Shown here one piece after another: positions 1 through 5,493 of a DNA stretch of 17,753 bases. The DNA is taken from assembly GCA_964467615.1 (NCBI GenBank), contig CAYXRK010000095.1:1-17753 (forward strand), given 5' to 3'. The DNA comes from CAYXRK01 sp964467615 (GTDB taxonomy: Bacteria > Hydrogenedentota > Hydrogenedentia > Hydrogenedentales > GCA-2746185). Both the position numbers and the translations under genes were made by a program. Position 1 is the stretch's first letter; each line of letters begins with the position of its first letter. A model generated the notes under the pieces. It was not told the origin of the DNA. It made no database searches and was given only the letters and a program-made list of their open reading frames with translations.

Positions 1-25
1 CTACCTCTCACGCGCCCGCACACTC

Positions 26-48
26 CCCCTCCATTCCCAAGGGAGGGG
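26..48. repeat. GC-rich palindrome
   Basis: CCCCTCC at 26-32 pairs with GGAGGGG at 42-48 around a 9-nt loop. A further partial copy, GGGGAGGG, follows at 52-59. No T-tract follows on either strand, so it does not look like a terminator. It resembles the dispersed hairpin repeats found between genes of many environmental bacteria. Confidence 0.5.
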
Positions 49-91
49 TTAGGGGAGGGTTCCGCGCGTCCGCACTATCGGTTTCTCTTTG

Positions 92-119
92 CTACTTTCT
101 CTTATCAAAGAGAAAGTAG
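92..119. repeat. Perfect 12-bp hairpin (CTACTTTCTCTT / AAGAGAAAGTAG)
   Basis: The arms at 92-103 and 108-119 are perfectly complementary around a 4-nt loop (ATCA). The sequence type, a TTTGCTACTTTCTCTT palindrome, looks like a REP-type dispersed intergenic hairpin. There is no T-run after either arm, so termination is not indicated. Confidence 0.6.
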
Positions 120-245
120 GGCCGAATCAACCTGTTGTGGTCGGTATTTTTTGCCACAAACCCTGGTTCGTTCCGCCCATTCCACTCGACAACCCAGCGC
201 TCAGCACCGGCGATCCCGCAAATCCGGCCATTTTTTCTTCCTGGA

Positions 246-253
246 GAAACAAC
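246..253. repeat. Target site duplication, left copy (GAAACAAC)
   Basis: GAAACAAC immediately precedes the left inverted repeat and recurs exactly at 1989-1996, immediately after the right inverted repeat. An 8-bp duplication is the known size for the IS1595 family, so this fixes the element boundaries. Confidence 0.93.
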
Positions 254-277
254 GGGAATTACACCGTTGACTCCCTT
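254..277 (+). repeat. Left terminal inverted repeat of the IS1595 element
   Basis: Twenty-four bases beginning GGGAATTACACC and ending ACTCCCTT. They match the reverse complement of 1965-1988 at all but two positions (fifth and sixteenth). The repeat contains an inward-facing TTGACT at 267-272 that resembles a -35 box, but I see no matching -10 at normal spacing. Confidence 0.92.
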
Positions 278-345
278 GGCTGAAACTCTGGCGGAATTCG
301 TAGTTTCGCAGTATGATTGTCGGTTTCCTACTACGGGAGCCGAAG

Positions 346-924
346 ATGCAACGCAAGGAAAGTCGCGATCTGAAGTGGCTTGTATCCGTTCTTTGGGGCA
401 GCAATCTTTTTTGGTATCTAATGGGTAGAAAAATGGACACCTGGATAACCGATCAGCAACTAGACTCGTGGATCAATATATCTATTGGAGCCGCCGCGCT
501 TGGCGCTTTTTATTTCGGCGTGTACAAGCTGCTAGAAACAATGATTAAGGGTAGTCCAAAGACTGAACAAATTGCCGAAGCGATGGTATTAGCCTCTCAT
601 GGAAGCGATTTTGAAACTTATAAGGCTTTACAGCTTCGATTCGATCCGAGAATTCGGAAATACACAGACCTTGAGAACGTGCTTACAAAAACAGCGAAAG
701 ACATACTAGATAGAGTTGGGCGACATTTTACCGGCATTCATGGTTCGGAATTAGTCGCGGCAGCACTTGAAATGGATTTTGCGAGGTACCCGCATTGGGA
801 AGCCGAATTTCAAACGCTCAAAGATCACAACCTTATATACACCGACAAAAATGACGGGCTTGTACATATCACTGATGACGGGGCCGATTATTACTGGTGG
901 CGAATACATCAGCACGATAAATAA
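346..924 (+). CDS. IS1595 passenger: unknown membrane protein with a possible C-terminal winged helix
   Basis: The protein has 192 aa and is not recognised. The start at 346 is chosen over an in-frame ATG at 313 because GGGAG lies 6 nt upstream of it. Two hydrophobic segments are visible, about residues 11-26 (WLVSVLWGSNLFWYLMG) and about 44-62 (ISIGAAALGAFYFGVY). A soluble region of about 130 residues follows. Its last 60 residues (helix, helix, then LIYTDKNDGLVHITDDGADYYWW) have the look of a winged-helix strand-turn-strand wing; this is inference. The gene lies within the IS boundaries, upstream of and co-directional with the transposase, so it moves with it. It is visibly more AT-rich than the housekeeping genes at the right. 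Possible roles include regulating transposition, an immunity or toxin function, or a host-benefit cargo; nothing in the sequence decides between these. A TATGAT at 312-317 could be a -10 box. Confidence 0.75.
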   Translation: MQRKESRDLKWLVSVLWGSNLFWYLMGRKMDTWITDQQLDSWINISIGAAALGAFYFGVYKLLETMIKGSPKTEQIAEAMVLASHGSDFETYKALQLRFDPRIRKYTDLENVLTKTAKDILDRVGRHFTGIHGSELVAAALEMDFARYPHWEAEFQTLKDHNLIYTDKNDGLVHITDDGADYYWWRIHQHDK

Positions 925-928
925 AAAC

Positions 929-960
929 GTCCCCAGTGCCGCTGTAACGGCTCCGGGGAC
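929..960. other. Hairpin between passenger and transposase
   Basis: GTCCCC (929-934) pairs with GGGGAC (955-960), and GCCG (938-941) with CGGC (948-951). It begins 4 nt after the passenger stop codon. There is no T-tract downstream on the plus strand. On the minus strand the stem is followed by GTTTTTA, so it would serve better as a terminator against antisense transcription entering from the transposase side. It could also stabilise the passenger mRNA 3' end. Confidence 0.6.
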
Positions 961-1006
961 TAACTACCCAAGCGTAGGCCGCTTGAGCAGCACAACCTAA
1001 GTGTAC

Positions 1007-1040
1007 GGCCTTACTCGCTTGTGGTCAAGGGAGTAGGGCC
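1007..1040 (+). promoter_or_regulatory. Hairpin overlapping the transposase ribosome binding site
   Basis: GGCCTTACTC (1007-1016) pairs with GAGTAGGGCC (1031-1040) over 10 bp including one G-U pair, with a 14-nt loop. The Shine-Dalgarno AAGGGAG (1027-1033) straddles the loop and 3' arm, and the ATG at 1042 follows directly. Folding would partly hide the ribosome site. Sequestering the initiation region in long read-through transcripts is a known way for IS elements to limit transposase synthesis; applying it here is inference. Confidence 0.5.
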
Positions 1041-1041
1041 A

Positions 1042-1959
1042 ATGAACGACGGATTGACAGTAAGCACGAAACAATTATTCGAGTTGTTTCCAGACCAGGA
1101 GGCGGCACGCAAGTACCTCGAAATGAGGTATTGGCCGAACGGCGCTATGTGTCCCAAGTGCGCAAAGACAGAGCGTATCACCACGCGCAAAGGCGGGTAC
1201 TACCGCTGCAATGCGTGCAAGTTGGACTTCACCGTCCGCACCGGGACGATCTTCGAGCGGAGTCATATCGCGCTCGACAAGTGGATTCACGGCATGTACC
1301 TGCTACTCACCGCGCGGAAAGGCGTCAGTTCGATGCAGTTGAGCAAAGAGCTATCGATCACCCAAACCTCGGCATGGTTCCTACTCCATCGCCTACGGGA
1401 AGCGTGCGGCATTCAGATGGAAGCGTTACACGGTACAGTCGAAGTGGATGAAACATTCATCGGCGGCAAAGAAAAAAACAAGCATGTGAAGAAGCGTATC
1501 GGCGGCGCACAAGGCGGCGCTGGCAAGACGATTGTTCTAGGAATGCGTGAACGCGACGGGCGCACAGTGGCGCTACCAGTCGAAGGGCGCGATCAACTCA
1601 CGTTGCGCCGTGAAATCCTCACCACGGTGAAACTCGGATCGGAACTGCATACGGACGAACACGGCGGATACGACGGGCTGAATGCGTTCTACGTACACAA
1701 GACGATCAATCACTCGCTAGAGCAATACCACGTTGACGGAGTAGGGACAAACAGCGTGGAGAGCGTTTGGGCCGTGCTCAAGCGTGGCATATACGGCACG
1801 TTCCACCAAGTCAGCCCGAAACACCTTGCCCGATACGTCAATGAGTTTTCGTTCCGGCTCAACGCGGGCAACGTGAAGCAGCACACTCTACTGAGGCTCA
1901 ACGCGCTCGTTGACTCTTGTGTCGGCAAGCGCATCACATACAAGGAATTGACCGCATGA
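1042..1959 (+). CDS. IS1595-family (ISXO2-like) DDE transposase
   Basis: This is a 305-aa transposase that cuts and joins the element ends. An N-terminal zinc ribbon is visible as CPKC (C37, C40) and CNAC (C56, C59). A helix-turn-helix-like segment (about residues 94-118, MQLSKELSITQTSAWFLLHRL) follows. The ISXO2-like catalytic domain has VEVDETFIGGK (D136), HTDEHGGY (D205) and TNSVESVWAVLKRG (E240), in the family's order. The ATG at 1042 is preferred to a GTG at 1021 because AAGGGAG lies 8 nt before it. Length is usual for the family and there is no frameshift, so the enzyme is probably active. It ends 5 bp before the right inverted repeat and is preceded by a hairpin that may throttle translation. 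Confidence 0.95.
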   Translation: MNDGLTVSTKQLFELFPDQEAARKYLEMRYWPNGAMCPKCAKTERITTRKGGYYRCNACKLDFTVRTGTIFERSHIALDKWIHGMYLLLTARKGVSSMQLSKELSITQTSAWFLLHRLREACGIQMEALHGTVEVDETFIGGKEKNKHVKKRIGGAQGGAGKTIVLGMRERDGRTVALPVEGRDQLTLRREILTTVKLGSELHTDEHGGYDGLNAFYVHKTINHSLEQYHVDGVGTNSVESVWAVLKRGIYGTFHQVSPKHLARYVNEFSFRLNAGNVKQHTLLRLNALVDSCVGKRITYKELTA

Positions 1960-1964
1960 ACACT

Positions 1965-1988
1965 AAGGGAGTTAACGGTGTAAGTCCC
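1965..1988 (-). repeat. Right terminal inverted repeat of the IS1595 element
   Basis: Read on the minus strand it begins GGGACTTACACC and matches the left end at 22 of 24 positions. It starts 5 bp after the transposase stop codon. Confidence 0.92.
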
Positions 1989-1996
1989 GAAACAAC
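1989..1996. repeat. Target site duplication, right copy (GAAACAAC)
   Basis: An exact copy of 246-253, abutting the right inverted repeat. The 8-bp length fits the IS1595 family. Confidence 0.93.
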
Positions 1997-2108
1997 CCTC
2001 TCTAGGTTTTCGAGTTTTGGAAGCGCCACCACAAAGGCACAAAGACCACGGAGGGTGGAGAGATAACACGCCCTATATATAGAGCCAAGTCTGTTGACCT
2101 GCTTTTTG

Positions 2109-2131
2109 AAAAAAGGGCCGGTTTTAGCGGC
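2109..2131 (-). terminator. Possible weak intrinsic terminator of the NYN gene
   Basis: On the minus strand GCCG (2131-2128) and CGGC (2120-2117) form a short stem around a 7-nt loop, followed by CC and six T residues (2114-2109). It lies about 26 nt beyond the NYN stop codon. The stem is only 4 bp, so this is tentative. Confidence 0.35.
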
Positions 2132-2156
2132 TGGAATGGCGATTGTCGCGTTGTGC

Positions 2157-2789
2157 TCACGGATCACGCTTCGTCCGGTAATCGGTCTTGTCGATGCACT
2201 GGTTGTAGGTTTGGCGGTCGATGCGTATCCAGTCCGTACCGTTGATGCCTCGCGTGTTCGAGTAAGTCGGGCTGACCGGGAAAGCGCAGGCGATTCTCAG
2301 CCAGCGGTCCTCGGCTGCCGAGATGCTCTTTACTTCGTCCGCGGCCTCGACGAGATCCTGATCCTGGCTGAAAATAACCGCGACGTCGTAACTCCCTTGC
2401 CGGGCCATGCGAACGACGTCGAGTGCGATGCGTACGTCAATGCCCTTCTCCTGGCCGACGAGTATCGTGGTGGTAGTGCCGTTGGGCAAGGCCACGGTTT
2501 GGTTGCGGTATTTGAGATGACGGGTAACGGTCCGGATTCCGCGGGTGCCCATGACGGCGAGTTTAGCGGTCCAAAAGTGGTTCCAAGCGGGGTCGTCTTC
2601 TACCTTCGGGATTCCGGTGTAGAAATGGATCGCGTCCAACTGCCAGCCGCGTGCTTGGCAGACGGCGGCGGCAAGGGCCTGCACGTCGTAATTCGGGTAG
2701 TTGTAGCCGTACGCGTTTTTGACGGCGTAGAAGAGATTCTGGCCGTCGAAGAAGGCGACTGCACGCTTGGTCGAAGGCTCAACGCGCAC
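2157..2789 (-). CDS. NYN domain protein (PIN-like, LabA/DUF88 group), putative RNase
   Basis: The protein has 210 aa. A single NYN domain covers almost all of it. The acidic metal-binding motifs are visible: AVAFFDGQNLFYAV (D15), EKGIDVRIALDVV (D117, D124) and FSQDQDLVEA (D142, D144). This is the order expected for the PIN-like nuclease fold, so Mg-dependent RNA cleavage is the likely activity; the RNA target is unknown. The start is a GTG at 2789 with only a poor upstream GAAGAG, and no better in-frame start precedes the domain. The gene stands alone on the minus strand, divergent from the Thoeris pair across about 330 nt. NYN proteins occur in RNA turnover, toxin systems and defence islands; the neighbourhood favours the latter two but does not prove it. 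Confidence 0.88.
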   Translation of the reverse strand: MRVEPSTKRAVAFFDGQNLFYAVKNAYGYNYPNYDVQALAAAVCQARGWQLDAIHFYTGIPKVEDDPAWNHFWTAKLAVMGTRGIRTVTRHLKYRNQTVALPNGTTTTILVGQEKGIDVRIALDVVRMARQGSYDVAVIFSQDQDLVEAADEVKSISAAEDRWLRIACAFPVSPTYSNTRGINGTDWIRIDRQTYNQCIDKTDYRTKRDP

Positions 2790-3117
2790 AGGGCGTCTCT
2801 TCGTTCATCGCGAGTGGATGCTGAAAACGATAACCCCGCCGGAGGCCCGGAGGCTGATCCGACGGGGAGCAGATACTCGGCATAATATACCGGATGCCGC
2901 TGCGCTCGTCAATCTGACGATTCATCCGCCATACGCAAACTTTCGCGGGAAGGAGATAAAGCATAAACTAACTATTGGCAAGAGGTGCCTACGGAATCGC
3001 ACACCTCTCGCTTCGTCGCGGATTCCTCAGTAGCAGCGCGGTACCCGCCTGTTCTTGTACTCGATTCTGGTGGACAATGCTAACAGAAACAACGTGTCCT
3101 ATCATGGAGAACGAACG
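2790..3117. other. Divergent intergenic region between NYN and Thoeris genes
   Basis: About 330 nt without a convincing gene. It should contain promoters for both directions, but I find no clear -35/-10 pair. Near the Thoeris side two overlapping stems compete: AGAGGTG (2981-2987) with CACCTCT (3002-3008), and GGAATC (2993-2998) with GATTCC (3021-3026). Only one can form at a time, and neither is followed by a T-run. Confidence 0.45.
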
Positions 3118-3951
3118 GTGAGAGACCTCATTAATGAGATCAGCAGGCACCCGTTGAGATTCGCCGCACAGGCATTTGTTGCATTCAGCGTGTTGTTGAC
3201 AATCACGGAGGGTGTGAATTTTTTTGTGCCAAACCCTCAGTTCGCGAGGCCGCCTGCACTTGGCGTGATACTCCTTGTGAGTCTCGGCTACGCCCTAGTC
3301 AATATGCGTAAGCCGTCGCGTGTCGAAATTGAAATCGCAAACTCGAATACGGTAATCGAAGTGGTCTTCGGAGATTTGTTTCAGCAAGAGGGTATCCGCG
3401 CCATTGCGGTAAATGAGTTTTTCGATAGCCAACTTGGGAAGCCCGTCTCCGCAAAGAGCCTCCACGGGATATTCCTCGCGAGATGTTTTGGTGGTCATCC
3501 GCAGCCATTTGACGATCAGGTGAATACGCAACTAAACGATGTCGGTAGCGAAACCGTGACTAGAAGCGAAGGCAAATCTCAGAGATACCCCATCGGCACA
3601 ACTGCTCTGATCATGGCAAATAGTGACAAATACCTAGCATTCGCGTCTGCGAAAACAGACATAGCGACGTGCAAGGCCAATGCAGACGTTGCCGTGATGT
3701 GGGTTGCCCTGAACGAGTTCTGGAAGAGGGCGCGGATTGAATCTGGTGGAGATCCGATAAACGTTCCCCTCGTAGGCAGCGGACTGTCCGGGGTTGGTCT
3801 GCCCACGCGCGATCTACTCAACGTCATCGTCTTGTCGGTCATCACAGCGACAAAGGTCGAACGAGTGACCGAGCGAATTCGAATCGTGTTGTCTAGAGAT
3901 CGCTTCGACGAAATTGACCTGCGAGAAGCAAAAAAATACTGGGAGACTTGA
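3118..3951 (+). CDS. thsA: Thoeris effector ThsA, TM-Macro type (type II Thoeris)
   Basis: The protein has 277 aa. Two membrane helices (about residues 14-36 and 46-63) precede a Macro-like domain of the ThsA_Macro/DUF6430 kind. Visible landmarks are VVFGDLF (82-88), the segment around NEFFDSQLG, and the glycine-rich ligand loop VPLVGSGLSGVGLP (216-229). In type II Thoeris the TIR partner makes a histidine-ADP-ribose signal on infection; the Macro domain binds it and the membrane part kills or arrests the cell. The GTG at 3118 is chosen because GGAGA stands 7 nt upstream; frames opening at TTG 3055 lack a ribosome site. The gene is followed after 2 nt by thsB. The pair is more AT-rich than the efflux and surface genes, which fits acquisition by transfer. 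Confidence 0.88.
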   Translation: MRDLINEISRHPLRFAAQAFVAFSVLLTITEGVNFFVPNPQFARPPALGVILLVSLGYALVNMRKPSRVEIEIANSNTVIEVVFGDLFQQEGIRAIAVNEFFDSQLGKPVSAKSLHGIFLARCFGGHPQPFDDQVNTQLNDVGSETVTRSEGKSQRYPIGTTALIMANSDKYLAFASAKTDIATCKANADVAVMWVALNEFWKRARIESGGDPINVPLVGSGLSGVGLPTRDLLNVIVLSVITATKVERVTERIRIVLSRDRFDEIDLREAKKYWET

Positions 3952-3953
3952 CT

Positions 3954-4505
3954 GTGGCATATCGAAACGGAACATATGTGGCGTTTCATGCAAACGGAAC
4001 TGATGTCCCGGTGGATTCGGATATAAAGTACTACAACCTCATGAAAGCGTGGACGAAAAAATCAGACGACGACTTCTCGATGATCAATAGCCACGACAAA
4101 GCGTCTTCGGTTCGAGATTCCAGCAAGCGGTCCACGCTGAAAGCATCCCTGCAACAACGCCTGAGGAATTCAAGAAACATGGTTCTCATCGTCGGCAAGA
4201 CCACGAGATTTGACACCGACTGGGTGCCGTTTGAGATAACGCAAGCAGTTGATACTTTCGAAATTCCGATCATTGCTGCATACACGGAGTACGAATATAT
4301 TACGATGCCGCCCGAGTTGGAGGCGTGGTGGCCAAAGGCACTGGCCGATCGGATACGGAACGGCACCGCTAGAGTGATTCATGTTCCATTCAAAAAGGAG
4401 CCATTAAAAGCCGCGATAGACCAGTTCGACCACGACAATCTTCCAACCGGAGCACTCAATTATTATGAGAGACAGGCCTACGTCCGGTGGGGTTTGATTA
4501 AGTAA
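3954..4505 (+). CDS. thsB: Thoeris sensor ThsB, TIR-like domain (DUF1863)
   Basis: The protein has 183 aa with a single TIR-like domain of the ThsB/DUF1863 family. Family landmarks are the first strand YVAFHANG, then SDIKYYNLMKAW, the strand NMVLIVGKTT, and DTDWVPFEITQAV. In the last, Glu94 sits at the expected position of the TIR NADase catalytic glutamate. ThsB detects phage and uses NAD to make a signalling nucleotide for ThsA. The GTG at 3954 is preferred because GGGAG (3941-3945) lies 8 nt upstream; a TTG at 3948 would be only 2 nt from it. The start follows the thsA stop by 2 nt, so the two are co-translated or coupled. Only one ThsB is present; some Thoeris loci carry several. Confidence 0.88.
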   Translation: MAYRNGTYVAFHANGTDVPVDSDIKYYNLMKAWTKKSDDDFSMINSHDKASSVRDSSKRSTLKASLQQRLRNSRNMVLIVGKTTRFDTDWVPFEITQAVDTFEIPIIAAYTEYEYITMPPELEAWWPKALADRIRNGTARVIHVPFKKEPLKAAIDQFDHDNLPTGALNYYERQAYVRWGLIK

Positions 4506-4760
4506 ATCCTCCAGTTCTCAAGTTTCAGAAGCTGTCTCCAAATGGTGATGTGCGCGCCAACGACGGGACATCGAACGAGCGATTCGCGAGAATCCGAGCG
4601 TTTGGGCGTGTAGAGGTTCTTCGCCTTGCTCAGAATGACGGTTGGTCGGCCTTTTTCAAGACACTCTCTCGCCCGTGGAAACGAGGCACGGGTCGGGGGG
4701 GGAGGATCGAGGTGAGGACCCCCGCCATGATCTCCGGGTTACGGCGGCCGGGATTTTTTT
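4506..4760. other. Non-coding stretch after Thoeris, with a dispersed-repeat motif
   Basis: I see no gene here. At 4613-4640 the sequence AGGTTCTTCGCCTTGCTCAG and the following AATGACG belong to the TTCG...CTCAG...GAC palindrome type that recurs between genes in many genomes. A related version occurs in the loop of the inverted repeat at 5134-5158. At 4723-4755 a short GC-rich stem (CCGCC / GGCGG) followed by seven T residues could be a weak plus-strand terminator. Confidence 0.4.
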
Positions 4761-4805
4761 GTGAACCGCGTCCTGTTCTTCATCGACGGGTTCAATTTCT
4801 GCTAT
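4761..4805 (+). pseudogene. 5' stub of a second NYN-domain gene
   Basis: A GTG-started frame opens with NRVLFFIDGFNFCYA, the unmistakable first strand and metal-binding aspartate of NYN/DUF88 proteins. After about 15 codons the resemblance stops, and the frame continues only as the antisense of the coiled-coil gene whose stop codon lies at 4802-4804. The body of the NYN gene is therefore missing, and the junction falls at about 4800-4815. There is no good ribosome site; a seven-T run precedes the GTG. It is not a copy of the NYN gene at 2157-2789, because the motif differs (FIDGFNFCY against FFDGQNLFY). Confidence 0.55.
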
Positions 4806-5020
4806 GCCCCTATGCGCAGTCCCGCGCCCGCTGGCTGGTGTGCGACAAACCGCGCGATTTCTTCCTTAAGTTGCCTTATCAATCGGCGAAGCGAGGTCAA
4901 CGTCGCACTGCGGACATCGGCATTGTCGATAGGCCTTTTAGCGGCATCCTCGTACGCATCCTCGATTTCGCGCAATTTGCGGCGTGTGTTTTCGAGTTCC
5001 AACGCGTCTTTTAGGTCCAT
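4802..5020 (-). CDS. Small coiled-coil protein, orphan paralogue of the one at 5287-5493
   Basis: The protein has 72 aa and is charged and helical: MDLKDALELENTRRKLREIE, then a linker, then SLRRLIRQLKEEIARFVAH. It aligns along its length with the 68-aa protein at 5287-5493 (shared pattern: EL-NT-RKLR-(E), a variable middle, SxRRLIxQLKEEIAR). Small proteins of this plan are common and poorly characterised. The ATG at 5020 is chosen by alignment with the paralogue; the frame stays open upstream to about 5074, but that extension has no counterpart. No clear Shine-Dalgarno is seen. Unlike its paralogue it has no nucleotidyltransferase gene directly upstream. It is hemmed in by the NYN stub on one side and a long inverted repeat on the other, so it may be a relict. 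Confidence 0.65.
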   Translation of the reverse strand: MDLKDALELENTRRKLREIEDAYEDAAKRPIDNADVRSATLTSLRRLIRQLKEEIARFVAHQPAGAGLRIGA

Positions 5021-5112
5021 GAGAGGTGTTTCGGCCAGATGCTCAGCAGCGTAGGTGTAGATGAAGACGCACACTCAGAGGATGTGAATAAATGCGAACT
5101 GAACAAAAGAAC

Positions 5113-5179
5113 GCTCAAGTCCTCCTTTTCCCGCATCCTTCGACACCCTCAGGACGAACGGGAAAGGCAGGACTTGAGC
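5113..5179. repeat. Inverted-repeat element with 21-bp arms
   Basis: The left arm 5113-5133 (GCTCAAGTCCTCC...) and right arm 5159-5179 (...GGACTTGAGC) are complementary at 19 of 21 positions, with a 25-nt loop. The loop itself contains TTCGACACCCTCAGGACGAA, a known style of widespread bacterial palindrome. Short GAAC/GTTC outer matches flank it. No T-run follows either arm. It looks like a REP/MITE-like hairpin rather than a terminator. Confidence 0.7.
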
Positions 5180-5286
5180 TTGCCGTTCGGTGAATGCGGG
5201 TCGTGAGCAAATGCGCATCGACAATGCTTCTTGGATTCTTTCACACGCTCCCAGGACGACATGTCCCACGCACGAAACTGCTGATA

Positions 5287-5493
5287 TCACGCGCCGCGAC
5301 TCGACGAAAGGCCGGCGGAGTAGCGCGCGATTTCTTCCTTGAGTTGGTTGATGAGCCTTCGAAACGACCGTTTTGTCATCTCGCGTAATTCGCGATCTTC
5401 GTCTGTTGTCTCGGAAATGGCCCGGTATTTTTCTTCGAGCCTGCGTAGTTTTCTCTGGGTATTGACCAGTTCTATCTCACTCGTGAGATTCAT
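5287..5493 (-). CDS. Small coiled-coil protein, partner of the DUF6932 gene
   Basis: The protein has 68 aa with two predicted helices: about residues 5-27 (SEIELVNTQRKLRRLEEKYR) and about 34-58 (RELREMTKRSFRRLINQLKEEIARY). The start ATG at 5493 has GAGG about 8 nt upstream. The start overlaps the ancestral stop of the DUF6932 gene as ATGA (5493-5490), the signature of translational coupling. Function is not known. The pairing of a small helical partner with a nucleotidyltransferase-fold protein suggests a toxin-antitoxin-like module, but that is inference. It is the last gene of the minus-strand run starting at mazE, and a paralogue lies 270 nt downstream. Confidence 0.75.
   Translation of the reverse strand: MNLTSEIELVNTQRKLRRLEEKYRAISETTDEDRELREMTKRSFRRLINQLKEEIARYSAGLSSSRGA

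Larger units (their letters stand above)
1..245. other. Non-coding left flank of the IS element
   Basis: I see no convincing gene here. Short open frames lack family resemblance and ribosome binding sites. The stretch holds two strong palindromes, listed separately. The sequence resumes directly after the IS element at 1997, so 1-245 plus 1997 onward is the reconstructed pre-insertion locus, and the element appears to have entered intergenic DNA without disrupting a recognisable gene. Confidence 0.6.
254..1988 (+). mobile_element. IS1595-family insertion sequence with a passenger gene (1735 bp)
   Basis: The ends are 24-bp inverted repeats matching at 22 of 24 positions (254-277 and 1965-1988). 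Both begin GGGA at the outer tip. They are flanked by a perfect 8-bp target duplication, GAAACAAC. Inside are two plus-strand genes: an unknown membrane protein (346-924) and an ISXO2/IS1595-type DDE transposase (1042-1959), separated by 117 nt that form two hairpins. The transposase stop lies only 5 bp from the right repeat, whereas the left end is followed by 92 bp and then the passenger, so the passenger lies inside the mobile unit. IS1595 members of about 0.7-1.1 kb normally carry only a transposase, and larger members with passenger genes are known in this family. The intact ends, duplication and reading frames suggest recent insertion. Confidence 0.93.

Noticed and set aside
929..960. 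Intrinsic terminator for the IS passenger gene
   Set aside because: The stem is good but no T-tract follows on the plus strand; the T-run is on the minus-strand side only.
955..968. A third, internal copy of the IS terminal repeat (GGGGACTAACTACCC)
   Set aside because: It only loosely resembles the GGGACTTAC end sequence and needs gaps; chance is adequate.
2094..2885. A 263-aa plus-strand open frame over the NYN gene
   Set aside because: It is the antisense of a protein with clear NYN motifs and has no recognisable domain itself.
3055..3117. Upstream TTG/GTG starts for ThsA, adding 21 residues
   Set aside because: No ribosome site before them, and the extra residues do not look like the family; GGAGA stands 7 nt before GTG 3118.
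4550..5014. A plus-strand 154-aa frame running across 4550-5014
   Set aside because: It crosses non-coding repeat sequence and the antisense of the coiled-coil gene; no domain or start signal.
5075..5290. A 71-aa minus-strand frame through the inverted repeat
   Set aside because: It consists largely of the hairpin element and lacks a ribosome site or family resemblance.
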